Notes under the pieces: model-generated | The model's database searches: none | What the model saw: only the letters and a program-made list of their open reading frames with translations | What the model was told of the DNA's origin: nothing | Position numbers and translations under genes: made by a program | Source of the DNA: Lentisphaeria bacterium | GTDB taxonomy: Bacteria; Verrucomicrobiota; Lentisphaeria; Oligosphaerales; Oligosphaeraceae | DNA: 62,454 nt | Reading direction: 5' to 3' | Assembly: GCA_024405215.1 (NCBI GenBank) | Contig: JAKSPB010000018.1 | Location: 1-62,454 of the forward strand | Shown: positions 8,312 to 17,304 of the stretch, in pieces | Layout of the letters: each line of letters opens with the position of its first letter | How positions within the stretch are numbered: position 1 is the first letter of the stretch

Positions 8312-8542
8312 ATGTTCAAGAGTGCAGCCATCATCATGCTCTTCGGCATGGGCTTCGTCTTCGTCTTCCTGTGCATCCAGGTCGTCATCACCACCGTATT
8401 CGCCAAGCTGGCGGGCAAATTCGCCTATCTTCTGCCCGAGCCGACGAAGGCGGCCCCCAAGAAGCCCGCAGCCGCCAAGAGCGACGATGCCGCCACCGTG
8501 GCCGTGATCGCAGCCGCCCTGAAGCAGAGCGGTCGCCTCTAA
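8312..8542 (+). CDS. oadG: Oxaloacetate decarboxylase gamma chain (Na+ pump)
   Basis: A 76-residue protein with one N-terminal membrane helix (about residues 4-30, SAAIIMLFGMGFVFVFLCIQ), then a Pro/Ala/Lys linker and a short cytosolic tail, matching the size and shape of OadG subunits. OadG holds the alpha (cytosolic carboxyltransferase) and beta (membrane pump) subunits together. AAGGG lies about 9 bases before the ATG. It is the first gene of oadG-oadA-oadB; the gap to oadA is 64 bases. Confidence 0.88.
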   Translation: MFKSAAIIMLFGMGFVFVFLCIQVVITTVFAKLAGKFAYLLPEPTKAAPKKPAAAKSDDAATVAVIAAALKQSGRL

Positions 8543-8606
8543 TTCCCCATTTTCCTCTTCCAATCAATCCACAACCCATTATTCCCTTTCCAGGAGAAAA
8601 TCCATC

Positions 8607-10430
8607 ATGAAAAAGATCCGTTTCCTCGACACTTCCTTCCGTGACGGCTTCCAGTCTGTCATCGGCGCCCGCGTGGTTTCCAAGGACTTCATCCCCGCCA
8701 TCGAGGCGGCGGTCGAAGCCGGCTGGAAGCATCTTGAGGTCGGCGGCGGCGCCCGTTTCCAGAGCCCCTTCTTCTACTGCGGCGAAGATGCCTTCGAGAT
8801 GATGGACACCTTCCGCAAAGTCGTCGGCCCCGAAGTCGAGCTTCAGACCCTGGCCCGCGGCGTCAACGTCGTCGGTCTATCCAGCCAGTCCAGCGACATC
8901 ATCGACCTTCACGCCAAGATGTTCAAGAAGCACGGCATGACCACCATCCGTAACTTCGACGCCCTGAACGACATCCGCAACATCAGCTACAGCGGCACCT
9001 GCATCCACAAAGCCGGCCTGAAGCACCAGACCACCATCACCATGATGGGCCTGCCTCCCAACATGAACACCAAGGCCCACAGCCCCGAGTTCTATGTCGG
9101 CATCCTGATGAACATCCTGAAGAGCGGCATGCCCTTCGACTCCCTGTGCTTCAAGGACGCCAGCGGCACCTGCGCTCCCACGGTCATCTACGAGACCATC
9201 AAGAAGTGCCGCGAGATCCTGGATGCCGAAGGCAAGAAGGACTGCCCGATCGAAATGCACACCCATGACACGGCGGACATGTCCGTCCAGTGCTACATGG
9301 CGGCCATCGAAGGCGGCGCCGAGATCATCGACCTGGCCATGCGTCCCATGTCCGGCGGCACCAGCCAGCCCGACCTGCTGACCATGTGGCACGCCTTCAA
9401 GGGCACCGAATACACCCTGGACCTGGATCCCGAGAAGATCATGAAGGTCGAGGATGTCTTCATCCAGTGCATGTCCAAGTACATGATCCCGCCCGAAGCG
9501 AAGACCACCAACCCCCTCATCACCCTGTGCCCCCTGCCCGGCGGCGCCCTGACCGCCAACACCCAGATGATGCGCGACAACAACTGCCTGGACAAGTTCC
9601 CCGAGGTCGTCGCCGCCATGCGCGAAGTCGTCGAGAAGGGTGGTTTCGGCACCAGCGTGACCCCCGTCAGCCAGTTCTACTTCCAGCAGGCCTTCGCCAA
9701 CGTCATGCAGGGCAAGTGGAAGAAGATCACTCCCGGATACGGCAAGATGGTCCTGGGCTACTTCGGCAAGACTCCCGCCTCCCCCGATCCGGAGATCGTG
9801 AAGCTGGCCGCCGAACAGCTGAAGATGGAGCCCACCACCGAAGATCCCCGCGCCATCAACGACAAGGATCCCAACAAGGGCATTGAGCACTCCAAGAAGG
9901 TCCTCACCGAGAATGGCCTGCCCCTCACCGACGAGAACATCTTCATCATCGCCACCTGCGACGAAACCAGCAACCCCAAGGGCCTGAAGTTCCTGAAGGG
10001 CGAGCGTCCCATGGGCGTCCGTTATGCAGAAGAGGCTTCCGCCAAGAAGGCCGCCCCCGCCGCCGGTCCTGTCACCGTCAACGTCAATGGCACCGCCTAC
10101 CAGGTGAACGCCACCGCCGGCGCCAATGACACCGCCACCGTGGTCGTCAACGGCAAGACCTACAACGTCTCCTTCGGCGCCGCCGCTCCCGCAGCCGCCG
10201 CTCCCGCAGCCGCCGGCGCCGGCCAGACTGTCACCACTCCCCTCCCCGGCACCATCGTCCGCATCAGCGTGGCCGTCGGCCAAGCCGTGAAGAAGGGCGA
10301 CGAGCTGATGATCATCGAGGCCATGAAGATGGAGCAGCCCATCGTTGCTCCCGCCGACGGCACTGTGAAGTCCATCGCCGTCAACGCCGGCGACACCCTG
10401 GAAGCCGGCCAGACCGTGGCCGAGATCTAA
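8607..10430 (+). CDS. oadA: Oxaloacetate decarboxylase alpha chain / pyruvate-carboxylase-type carboxyltransferase with biotinyl domain
   Basis: A 607-residue cytosolic subunit that moves CO2 from oxaloacetate to biotin. Residues about 1-290 form a TIM-barrel carboxyltransferase: [10 protein letters not shown] near the start (usual form RDAHQS), FKDASG with the catalytic lysine near 185, and MHTHDT with the metal-binding histidines near 215. MSGGTSQP follows. The conserved carboxyltransferase domain runs to about 460, then an Ala/Pro-rich linker and a biotinyl domain with EAMKMEQ (biotin on the Lys, near 572). The change of RDAHQS to RDGFQS is unusual. AGGAG lies before the ATG. With OadB it couples decarboxylation to Na+ export. 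Confidence 0.92.
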   Translation: MKKIRFLDTSFRDGFQSVIGARVVSKDFIPAIEAAVEAGWKHLEVGGGARFQSPFFYCGEDAFEMMDTFRKVVGPEVELQTLARGVNVVGLSSQSSDIIDLHAKMFKKHGMTTIRNFDALNDIRNISYSGTCIHKAGLKHQTTITMMGLPPNMNTKAHSPEFYVGILMNILKSGMPFDSLCFKDASGTCAPTVIYETIKKCREILDAEGKKDCPIEMHTHDTADMSVQCYMAAIEGGAEIIDLAMRPMSGGTSQPDLLTMWHAFKGTEYTLDLDPEKIMKVEDVFIQCMSKYMIPPEAKTTNPLITLCPLPGGALTANTQMMRDNNCLDKFPEVVAAMREVVEKGGFGTSVTPVSQFYFQQAFANVMQGKWKKITPGYGKMVLGYFGKTPASPDPEIVKLAAEQLKMEPTTEDPRAINDKDPNKGIEHSKKVLTENGLPLTDENIFIIATCDETSNPKGLKFLKGERPMGVRYAEEASAKKAAPAAGPVTVNVNGTAYQVNATAGANDTATVVVNGKTYNVSFGAAAPAAAAPAAAGAGQTVTTPLPGTIVRISVAVGQAVKKGDELMIIEAMKMEQPIVAPADGTVKSIAVNAGDTLEAGQTVAEI

Positions 10431-10509
10431 TCGGAAAAGGCATCCTGTCTGGCATCCCGGGTCGTCTGGGAAGACGATGCGGGATGCCGAACAACTCGGA
10501 GAAAACGAG

Positions 10510-12165
10510 ATGAAAAAAACACTCCTCATCCTTTTGGCCGCAATGGTTTTCGGCGCCTTCATGCCGGCCTTTGCGGAGGACATGGCCCCAAGCGCTCTGA
10601 CGCAGGAGTCCGCTTCCCCCATCACCTTCAAGACCAACGACGGCGTCTTCGCCTGTCTCCAGGACAAGGAGACCGGCAACATCACCGTCAAATACGTCTG
10701 GCCCAACCCGGCCATCGTCTATCAGGGCAGCCTTCAGGTGGGCAAGGCCTACAAGCCCGGCCGTTCCATGGGCATCCTGAAGATCAAGGACATCTACAAG
10801 CAGGACGTCAACGGCCAGGAGATCCCCTCCCGAAGCAAGCCTGAGCTGAAGCTTGGCATCGGCGCCACCGTCATCTCCCTGGGCGAGAACTTCAAGCTGG
10901 GCCAGACCCTGAACGCCGGCGACGTGATCTGCGTCATGACTCCCAGCATCGTCACCCACGACTCCATCGCCAAGACCTCTGACGGCTTTACGCTGAACGC
11001 CGGCAAGATGCTGGACAATCTGTGGCAGTCCACGGGCATCAACAACTTCATCGCCATGAGCAAGCTGGAGTGGACCTTGGGCACCGGCCGCCTGATCATG
11101 ATCTGCGTCGGCCTTCTGCTGCTCTACCTGGCCATCTTCCGCGGCTTCGAGCCCCTGCTGCTGGTCCCCATCGGCTTCGGCGCCATCATGAGCAACATCC
11201 CGCTGGCAGGCATCGCCGGTCCCGACGGTCTCCTGGGCATCCTCTTCGAAGGCATCAACCTGGGTCTCTACCCGCTCTTCATCTTCCTGGGCGTCGGCGC
11301 CATGACGGACTTCGGCCCCCTCATCGCCAATCCCAAGACCGCGCTTCTGGGCGGCGCCGCCCAGCTGGGCATCTTCGGCGCGCTCTTCCTGGCAGTCTGC
11401 CTGAGCGAGTGGACTCCCTTCATCAACTTCTCCATGAAGGACGCCGCCTCCATCGGCATCATCGGCGGCGCCGACGGCCCCACCGCCATCTTCCTGGCCA
11501 GCCGCCTCTCCCCGAACCTGCTGGGTTCCATCGCCGTGGCCGCCTACTCCTACATGGCCCTGGTCCCCATCATCTTCCCGCCCATCATCCGTGCCCTGAC
11601 CTCCAAGAAGGAACGCCTCATCAAGATGAGCCAGCTCCGCAAGGTCACGAAGCTGGAGAAGGTCGTCTTCCCCATCGTCATCACCCTGCTCTGCTGCTTC
11701 CTGCTGCCTGACGCCGCGCCCCTCATCTCCATGCTGATGCTGGGCAACCTGCTGAAGGAGTCCATGTGCACCGACCGCCTGAGCGACACCGCCCAGAACG
11801 CCCTCTGCAACATCGTCACCATCATCCTGGGCCTCACTGTCGGCTCCAAGATGTCCGCCGACAAGTTCCTGCAGCCCGAGACCCTCGGCATCCTGCTCCT
11901 GGGCCTCTTCGCCTTCTCCATCGGCACCGCAGGCGGCCTGATGCTGGGCAAGCTGATGAGCAAGCTCTCCGGCGGAAAGATCAATCCGATGATCGGCGCT
12001 GCCGGCGTCTCCGCCGTTCCCATGGCGGCCCGCGTCGTGAACAAGGTCGGCCTTGCCGAGGATCCGCAGAACTTCCTGCTGATGCACGCCATGGGTCCCA
12101 ACGTCTCCGGCGTCATCGGCTCCGCAGTGGCGGCCGGTGTATTGCTGCAGGCCCTGGGGCACTAG
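10510..12165 (+). CDS. oadB: Oxaloacetate decarboxylase beta chain with exported N-terminal domain
   Basis: A 551-residue membrane subunit of the Na+ pump. The C-terminal about 370 residues (from [20 protein letters not shown]) match the OadB family with many membrane helices and the motifs [11 protein letters not shown] (with the Asp involved in Na+ and proton transfer) and [11 protein letters not shown]. Unlike usual OadB (about 370-430 residues), there is an extra N-terminal part: a signal peptide ([20 protein letters not shown]) and about 150 residues of predicted extracytoplasmic sequence, then a membrane helix near residues 195-215. ATG 10510 follows GGAG and is preferred to ATG 10477. 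A terminator lies at 12187-12228. Confidence 0.9.
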   Translation: MKKTLLILLAAMVFGAFMPAFAEDMAPSALTQESASPITFKTNDGVFACLQDKETGNITVKYVWPNPAIVYQGSLQVGKAYKPGRSMGILKIKDIYKQDVNGQEIPSRSKPELKLGIGATVISLGENFKLGQTLNAGDVICVMTPSIVTHDSIAKTSDGFTLNAGKMLDNLWQSTGINNFIAMSKLEWTLGTGRLIMICVGLLLLYLAIFRGFEPLLLVPIGFGAIMSNIPLAGIAGPDGLLGILFEGINLGLYPLFIFLGVGAMTDFGPLIANPKTALLGGAAQLGIFGALFLAVCLSEWTPFINFSMKDAASIGIIGGADGPTAIFLASRLSPNLLGSIAVAAYSYMALVPIIFPPIIRALTSKKERLIKMSQLRKVTKLEKVVFPIVITLLCCFLLPDAAPLISMLMLGNLLKESMCTDRLSDTAQNALCNIVTIILGLTVGSKMSADKFLQPETLGILLLGLFAFSIGTAGGLMLGKLMSKLSGGKINPMIGAAGVSAVPMAARVVNKVGLAEDPQNFLLMHAMGPNVSGVIGSAVAAGVLLQALGH

Positions 12166-12186
12166 TTCCCGGTCTCTGATTCCTTA

Positions 12187-12228
12187 AAAGCGCGTGCCTG
12201 TATGCATTTCTTACGGCACGCGCTTTTT
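12187..12228 (+). terminator. Terminator of the oadGAB operon
   Basis: A 12-bp perfect inverted repeat (12187-12198 with 12215-12226, 16-base loop), AAAGCGCGTGCC and its complement, followed by TT; the flanking A and T tracts extend the stem. Confidence 0.85.
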
Positions 12229-12259
12229 AACACCAAAGACATTCTTTTTGAGAAACAAA

Positions 12260-13840
12260 ATGAAAAAGGTTCTCATTCCTACCAAACTGGACAAAGTCGC
12301 CGCCACCTATTTGACCCAGAAAGGCTACCAGGTCGTCCAAGACAGCGAAACCGATCTGATGGCCCTGTGCCAGGCCAACGCCGCTGCCGCGGCGCTGATC
12401 GTCCGCAGCGAGAAGATCACCCCCGAGATCATTGACCTGATGCCCCAACTGAAGGCCATCGTTCGCGCCGGCGCCGGCTTCAACACCATCGACATCAAGT
12501 ATGCCCGGCGCAAGGGCATCGACGTGATGAACACCCCCGGCGCCAACGCCAACGGCGTTGCCGAGGAGGTCTTTGCCATGATGCTTGCCGCCGCGCGCCA
12601 TCGGGTCGAGGCCGATAGCGGCACCCGTGCCGGCGGCTGGAACAAGAAGAAGTGCATGGGTCGTGAAATCACCGGAAAAACCCTAGGCATCGTGGGGCTG
12701 GGCAACATCGGCCAGCTGGTCGCCAAGCACGCGCAGGGCTTCAACATGACCCTCCTGGCATACGATCCCATCGTCGCCAAGAGCCGTGCCGACGAACTGA
12801 ACGTCACCCTGGTCAGCCTGGAGGAGATCTTCCAGAAGTCCGACTACGTGACCCTGCACATCCCCGAGAACAACGAGACCCGCGGCCTCATCAACGCAAA
12901 GCTTCTGGATCAGGCCAAGGACGGCCTGATGCTCATCAACTGCGCCCGTGCCGGCATCGTCGTGGAGGACGACCTCCGCGCCGCCAAGGCCAACAAGGGC
13001 CTGGTCTACTGCAATGACGTCTATCCGGCGGATGTCCCCGGTCCCAAGACCATTGCCGACGTGGCCACCATCATGGTTCCCCACTTGGGCGCCAACACCA
13101 AGGAAGCCAACTTCACGGCAGCCAAGCGCGCCGGCGAAGAGCTGGTGGAGTTCTTCGAGCAGGGCATCACCCGCTATGTCGTCAACAAGGACCTTCCCGA
13201 TGGGCTGGATCCCATCTACCAGCATCTGGCTTTCCGCCTGACCAGCGTCGCCCGCGCCCTGCTGGGCGAGAAGGCCAGCATCTCCGCCATCCGCTGCAAC
13301 TACTACGGCGCCCTGAAGCCCTTCGCCAAGTGGTTCACCGCCCCCATCACCGCCGCCCTGGCCGGAAACGTGGCCATCAACCTGACCGACATCACCCAGT
13401 CCCCCGAAGAGGCCACCGCGGCCCTCCAGGCCACTAGCACGCTTCTGGACGTCCGGGAAGCTGACGAAAGCAAGCACTACGGCAACGCCATGACCATCGA
13501 CCTGGAATCCACCGAAGGAATCGTCTCCCTCCGCGGAACTGTCGCCGAAGGCAAGCTGATCATCTCCCGCATCAATTCCTTCGAGAACATCTACATGCTT
13601 CCCGTGGGCCACCTGCTGCTGGTCGAGTACCAGGACCGTCCCGGCGTCCTCGCCAAGATCACCTCCTGCTGCGGCAATGCGGACATCAACATCGAGGACA
13701 TCCACGCTCCTCACGACACCACCGGCAAACGCTCCCTGGCGATTGTCTACACCGCCAAGCCCGTCCCCCAGGAAATGGTCGCGAAGCTGAAGGCCGACAT
13801 CGACGCCAGCATCGCCCTCTCCATCACCCTGCCGGACTAA
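12260..13840 (+). CDS. serA: D-3-phosphoglycerate dehydrogenase with ACT domain
   Basis: A 526-residue enzyme for the first step of serine synthesis (3-phosphoglycerate to phosphohydroxypyruvate, NAD+). The order is substrate domain, NAD domain with GIVGLGNIGQLVA (near 145), the catalytic Arg in NCARAG (near 232), the catalytic His in VPHLGANTKEA (near 280), an intervening (ASB) domain about 315-445, and a C-terminal ACT domain starting VEYQDRPGVLAKI for serine feedback. This is the long bacterial type (about 525-530 residues). ATG 12260 begins MKKVLIPTKLD; the longer frame from 12194 overlaps the terminator and is rejected. Confidence 0.95.
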   Translation: MKKVLIPTKLDKVAATYLTQKGYQVVQDSETDLMALCQANAAAAALIVRSEKITPEIIDLMPQLKAIVRAGAGFNTIDIKYARRKGIDVMNTPGANANGVAEEVFAMMLAAARHRVEADSGTRAGGWNKKKCMGREITGKTLGIVGLGNIGQLVAKHAQGFNMTLLAYDPIVAKSRADELNVTLVSLEEIFQKSDYVTLHIPENNETRGLINAKLLDQAKDGLMLINCARAGIVVEDDLRAAKANKGLVYCNDVYPADVPGPKTIADVATIMVPHLGANTKEANFTAAKRAGEELVEFFEQGITRYVVNKDLPDGLDPIYQHLAFRLTSVARALLGEKASISAIRCNYYGALKPFAKWFTAPITAALAGNVAINLTDITQSPEEATAALQATSTLLDVREADESKHYGNAMTIDLESTEGIVSLRGTVAEGKLIISRINSFENIYMLPVGHLLLVEYQDRPGVLAKITSCCGNADINIEDIHAPHDTTGKRSLAIVYTAKPVPQEMVAKLKADIDASIALSITLPD

Positions 13841-14033
13841 ATTTTCACAAAAAGCGTCTCTGCGGTAAGAATTTTTACTATTTTACGAGGAAAATTCGCC
13901 GCAGTTTCGTTTGAGTGATTACATTGATACAATTCCATGACTGTAGTCCTCGAAGTGAGTTTTTCCTCCGAGGCTCCGTCCGACAAACGGCATACCCCAT
14001 TGGCGTACAAACGCCACTCTTTTAGGAGAAAAA
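13841..14033 (+). promoter_or_regulatory. 5' region of the HU gene
   Basis: A 193-base intergenic region with AT-rich sequence (13860-13930) and a good ribosome-binding site (TTAGGAG at 14021-14027) before ATG 14034. It probably contains the HU promoter; no consensus pair stands out. Confidence 0.35.
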
Positions 14034-14339
14034 ATGACCAAGACCATGACCAAGCGCAAGATCGCCAACGCGGTCGCTGAGCGCATCGGTATCACCCAGA
14101 GCGCTGCTTTCGATGCAGTCAAAGCCATTCTGGAGACCCTCTCTGACGTCCTGGCGAAGGGCGGTCACATCGAGCTCCGCGGCTTCGGTGTCTTTGAAAT
14201 CGTCACCCAGCGCCAGCGCGTGGGTCGCAACCCCAACAATCCCTCGGTTCCCGTGAAGATCCCCGCCCGCAAGGTCGTGAAGTTCCGTGCCGGCACCGAA
14301 CTGGCCGAACAGGTCCGCAAGCTGGAGCTCAACAAGTAG
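14034..14339 (+). CDS. HU-family DNA-binding protein
   Basis: A 101-residue histone-like protein. The N-terminal helices (KRKIANAVAERIGITQSAAF) form the dimer part; GGHIELRGFGVFEIV leads into the beta-arm with RVGRNPNNPSVPVKIPARKV, and VKFRAGTEL ends the fold, all typical of HU/IHF. The arm tip NPNNP is a variant of the usual NPxTG. Short Lys-rich C-terminus. It packages and bends DNA in the nucleoid. Monocistronic, terminator at 14381-14417. Confidence 0.95.
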   Translation: MTKTMTKRKIANAVAERIGITQSAAFDAVKAILETLSDVLAKGGHIELRGFGVFEIVTQRQRVGRNPNNPSVPVKIPARKVVKFRAGTELAEQVRKLELNK

Positions 14340-14380
14340 TTTTCCGCTACGCCTTCGCAAATTGAGACCTGCGCGTCTCC

Positions 14381-14417
14381 AGACCCCGTTCGCCTGTTCC
14401 AGGAAACGGGGTCTTTG
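14381..14417 (+). terminator. Terminator after the HU gene
   Basis: AGACCCCGTT (14381-14390) pairs with AACGGGGTCT (14405-14414), followed by TTG. The stem is strong and the U-tract short. Confidence 0.75.
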
Positions 14418-14669
14418 CGTTTCCCGGCCAGGGGGAAAAACAGTAAAAAAGGCTATGTTTCCCCCAAGGGTTGTTTGCCGACGAAGCACTTCATGAATCG
14501 TTCCTTCCTGGCAGTCCGCCTGCCGGCGCATGGCCCCAGAAAGACACATACCCCACAAAATGTTTTCTCCTCTTGAAAACAAAGGCCAGGGGAAAAGACC
14601 TTCCTTTGCGTTTTGGTGCATTTTGTGTTTTGTGACTTGCTCCGGGAGGTGCCTCCTGCTGAAGAAGAG

Positions 14670-14705
14670 ATTTGTTTTTCCCTCCAGGAAACCTTCCTTT
14701 TTGAG
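14670..14705. repeat. 36-bp direct repeat, copy 1
   Basis: Positions 14670-14705 are identical to 14732-14767. The unit starts ATTTGTTTTTCCCTCCAGG, continues AAACCTTCCTTTTTGAG and contains a short inverted repeat (AGGAA/TTCCT). A looser match (CCAGGGG.AAAGACCTTCCTTT) lies at about 14587-14609. Confidence 0.9.
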
Positions 14706-14731
14706 TTCATCTTCTCTTCGGTGGTCATTTG

Positions 14732-14767
14732 ATTTGTTTTTCCCTCCAGGAAACCTTCCTTTTTGAG
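14732..14767. repeat. 36-bp direct repeat, copy 2
   Basis: Exact second copy of 14670-14705, separated by a 26-base spacer. Confidence 0.9.
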
Positions 14768-14813
14768 GAACATATCGTTCATTTAGAACAATAATATTGC
14801 CCTGTCCGTAAAA

Positions 14814-15577
14814 ATGACACTTCTCGGCGCATATTGGCACTCCTCTTCCCAACCGGAAGAGTTGCGGAATTTTCTCGCCATCGGGGAAAGCGCCTGCCGG
14901 GAGCCACTTTTTCCCCGGGAAAGTCCCATGCCGTATTCTCCGACGCCCCGGCATTCCGGCTGCCGGAGATTCTATCCCATCTTTCCGACGGCACGGCGGT
15001 TCTTTCCGCGCCCTCCTTCCAGGACAGGCAATTCGTCACAGCCGCCACCCCTCCATGGCCTGACCTTTTTTTCCGACGACCTGGCCTTGCTGGCCAGTCT
15101 CCCCGGCATCTCCCGCCAGGCTTCCCACGAAGCCGTGGCGGACTTCCTCACACTGGGATACATCCCGGCACTACGCACCATCTATCAGGAAATCCGGAAA
15201 ATCCCCGCCGGGCATCAATTTCTCCATGGGGAAATGCGGCGCATTCCCCTTCCCGACACCCTGACGGAATTGCCTATGCATTTTGACGAAGCCATGGAAT
15301 TCTTCCGCAACCGTCTGAAGGCGCTGCCAGGCGAAATCCTGGAACGGCATCCGCAATTGGACGTCATGCTCTCCGGCGGGATTGACTCCGGAACTCTGCT
15401 GGAATTGCTGCAGGAGTTCTATCCTGACGATTCCCGCAAAGCCATCACCGCAGTCTTCCAGGAGAGGACTACAATGAATTCTCCCTGACCGCCTACGCCT
15501 CATTCCAGCGGTTTTGTTCCCAAGAAATGCGCGACGCCCTGCTTTGCCTGAAAACCTGGGAAACCCAGTTCGCCTGA
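14814..15577 (+). pseudogene. Remnant of an asparagine synthetase (AsnB-like)
   Basis: The frame ending at 15488 carries the end of a glutaminase domain and the start of a synthetase domain: EAVADFLTLGYIPALRTIYQ, then RKIPAGHQFL, and LDVMLSGGIDSGTLLELL with the ATP-binding SGGIDS motif. The gene is broken: the N-terminal part moves between frames (a second frame 14834-15286 overlaps), the frame changes again near 15465 (DYNEFSLTAYASF follows in another frame) and the sequence stops at 15577 without the large C-terminal ATP/aspartate region. Intact AsnB has about 550-650 residues. Clearly a decayed gene. Confidence 0.75.
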
Positions 15578-15579
15578 TC

Positions 15580-15885
15580 ATGAAAACATATTCCCGTTTT
15601 TTCCTCGCCCTGCCCTTCGCCCTGTCCTGCCTGTGCGGCTGCCAGTCCACCGTCCGTGTCTCCGGGCACGCCGTCCGTCCTTACGAATATCCCCCCATGC
15701 GCTACGACGGCTGCTGCTGGAAAGAGACCCTCTGGGAAAAAAGCAATACCATCTTCCCGGAGAACAAGCGCCACACGCTGGCTGCCGTCCGCTACCGCAC
15801 CAACTACTTCTATGCCCTGGGCACTGTCCTGACCTTCGGCCTCTGGGCGCCAGTGGACATAGAATGGGAGGAAAACGATGATTAG
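15580..15885 (+). CDS. Small lipoprotein next to DUF2235 protein
   Basis: A 101-residue predicted lipoprotein: MKTYSRFFLALPFALSCLCG ends in a lipobox (LCG-C, lipidated Cys near residue 21). The mature part is about 80 residues with a hydrophobic segment FYALGTVLTFGLWAPVDIEW near the C-terminus. No family recognised with confidence. The last 8 bases overlap the next gene, so they are co-translated. In type VI phospholipase effector systems of the Tle1 (DUF2235) type, immunity proteins are often envelope lipoproteins encoded beside the hydrolase; this pair has that form, but no secretion genes are visible here. Confidence 0.75.
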   Translation: MKTYSRFFLALPFALSCLCGCQSTVRVSGHAVRPYEYPPMRYDGCCWKETLWEKSNTIFPENKRHTLAAVRYRTNYFYALGTVLTFGLWAPVDIEWEENDD

Positions 15886-16756
15886 GAACCTCTGTGTCTT
15901 CATTGACGGCACACGCCAGAACCGTTCCAAGAAGGAAATGGCCACGGACTCCAACGTTGTGCGCCTCTACAATGCCACGCCAAATCGAAACGAAGGCGAA
16001 GTCCAGCAACGCGCATACTATCGCAAAGGCGTAGGCACGCGCGCCCACGAAACCATCACCGGCGGGGCGTTGGGCTTTGGACTGGATGAACGCATCACCG
16101 AAGCCAAGACATGGCTGGACGATGAATGCGCCATCGCCGCCGAGGATGGCGTCACGTCACGAATCTTCCTATTCGGTTTCTCCCGCGGAGCCTTCGCCGT
16201 GCGTGTCCTTGCCTCGCTCCTCCAGCGAGAAGTCGAGTTCCTGGGGGTCTGGGACACCGTCAAGGCCACCCCCGGACAGGACTTCGGCATCGCGGAACTC
16301 CCGCCCTACGTCCACCAGGCCTTCCACGCCATGGCCATTGACGAACACCGGAGCCTCTTCGACGTCTTCCGCTTCGCCCCGCTGGAACGTATCCGGGAAT
16401 GCTGGTTCAGCGGCTCCCATACCGACGTGGGCGGCGGCTACAAGCAACGCGAACTGGCTGACATCACGCTGCGCTGGATGGCAAAGCAGGCCGTCGCCGC
16501 CGGACTCGTCGTCTCGCAGGAGAAAATCCCCCCGGAATCCTCCACACCCTTCCCCGCCGCCCCGCAAATCCACAACGAGGACTCCGGAGGCTGGTGCTTT
16601 ACCAATCTCTTCCGCAAGATGAAATGGAAGACCCAGCGCATCATCGACGTAGGCGACGCCATAGACGACACCGTCCTCTTCATCCGCGACCACTGGAAGA
16701 ACCTCATCAGCAATGCCAGCCTGGCCAAGAACAATATCTACAACCGACAAGGTTAA
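15878..16756 (+). CDS. DUF2235 alpha/beta hydrolase (Tle1-like)
   Basis: A 292-residue protein of the DUF2235 family. NLCVFIDGTRQNRSKK near the N-terminus matches the family's 'FFDGTxN' start; FLFGFSRGAFAVRVLA (near 98-110) holds the nucleophile elbow GFSRG; FLGVWDTVKA and WFSGSHTDVGGGY (His-Thr-Asp, near 185) are further family motifs. Members include type VI phospholipase effectors (Tle1) and cytosolic hydrolases of unknown substrate. No signal peptide. This is shorter than many Tle1 proteins and lacks a large C-terminal membrane part. ATG 15878 overlaps the lipoprotein gene. Confidence 0.85.
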   Translation: MIRNLCVFIDGTRQNRSKKEMATDSNVVRLYNATPNRNEGEVQQRAYYRKGVGTRAHETITGGALGFGLDERITEAKTWLDDECAIAAEDGVTSRIFLFGFSRGAFAVRVLASLLQREVEFLGVWDTVKATPGQDFGIAELPPYVHQAFHAMAIDEHRSLFDVFRFAPLERIRECWFSGSHTDVGGGYKQRELADITLRWMAKQAVAAGLVVSQEKIPPESSTPFPAAPQIHNEDSGGWCFTNLFRKMKWKTQRIIDVGDAIDDTVLFIRDHWKNLISNASLAKNNIYNRQG

Positions 16757-16770
16757 CCACGCCCCGTAAC

Positions 16771-16797
16771 ATCCGTGGCTTTGGCAAAGCCACGGAT
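16771..16797. terminator. Perfect hairpin after the DUF2235 gene
   Basis: ATCCGTGGCTTT (16771-16782) and AAAGCCACGGAT (16786-16797) form a 12-bp stem with a 3-base loop, but are followed by A rather than T on the plus strand. It probably acts as a 3'-end structure for the converging transcripts. Confidence 0.55.
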
Positions 16798-16798
16798 A

Positions 16799-16842
16799 AA
16801 AAAAAAGCCGTTGCCCCTCACCTGGAGGTCCGCAACGGCCTT
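16799..16842 (-). terminator. Terminator of the 16856-17098 gene
   Basis: On the minus strand GCCGTTGC (16839-16832) pairs with GCAACGGC (16814-16807), followed by a run of T from 16806 downward. The plus strand also ends in TTTT, so it may work in both directions. Confidence 0.85.
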
Positions 16843-16855
16843 TTGGCAAGCGCGA

Positions 16856-17098
16856 TTACTGCGCGTTTTCGTTCTTCTTCAGGACACCTGCCTCAACCAA
16901 CTTGTCGATAAGTTGCTGCATGGAATTGAAGGCGGCCAGGAACCCCTGGGGAGGCATGATGACGCGAGCATTCGCCTCGGGAATCGGCGCGGTGCCGTTC
17001 ATGCCGGGTTGCAGGGTCACGAAATCAAAACGGACCATGCCGCCTGCAAAGTGAATCTGTCCCATGCCATCGGCAAAGATTTCTTGTTTGTCAGCCAT
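16856..17098 (-). CDS. Conserved small protein of unknown function
   Basis: An 80-residue cytosolic protein, ATG 17098 with GAGGAAG about 9 bases upstream and its own terminator, so it is an expressed gene. The sequence has the pattern GGMVRFDFVTLQPG in the N-terminal half and RVIMPPQGFLAAFNSMQQLI in the C-terminal half (one amphipathic helix). I recall similar short proteins in other bacteria but cannot assign a function. It is monocistronic and divergent from the FKBP gene. Confidence 0.75.
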   Translation of the reverse strand: MADKQEIFADGMGQIHFAGGMVRFDFVTLQPGMNGTAPIPEANARVIMPPQGFLAAFNSMQQLIDKLVEAGVLKKNENAQ

Positions 17099-17304
17099 TG
17101 TACTAACTTCCTCTAGTTGTGCTTCAAAAGGATTGGAAAGACTTTTGTCAAAAGCCTCAGCGAGAACTGACGTTACTTTAACATCAAATGGAGAATTTGC
17201 CCATTTTCCCTCCAGAAGAGGAACTTTTCCTCCTCCGCAGCCCTGTCAGGCATTACGTTATGGCATTTTCCCACCTCACATACTAAATTCAGGAGAGACC
17301 TCTC

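Larger units (their letters stand above)
14418..14813. other. Gene-free stretch with 36-bp direct repeats
   Basis: About 400 bases without a supported gene. The open minus-strand frame here repeats one short peptide because it spans the direct repeats, and has no ribosome-binding site. The stretch ends in AT-rich sequence (14768-14812). Confidence 0.5.

Noticed and set aside
8877-12162. Long minus-strand frames (612 and 593 codons) opposite oadA, oadB
   Set aside because: Complement of conserved motifs on the other strand, with low-complexity composition. Shadow frames.
14670-14767. CRISPR array
   Set aside because: Only two repeats, one 26-base spacer, no cas genes and no leader; recorded only as a direct repeat.
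14453-14954. Minus-strand frames over the direct repeats
   Set aside because: The duplicated KKEGFLEGKTN peptide comes from the DNA repeat; no ribosome-binding site or homology.
15878-16756. Type VI secretion cluster around the DUF2235 gene
   Set aside because: No VgrG, PAAR, Hcp or structural T6SS gene in the window, so only the lipoprotein pairing is noted.
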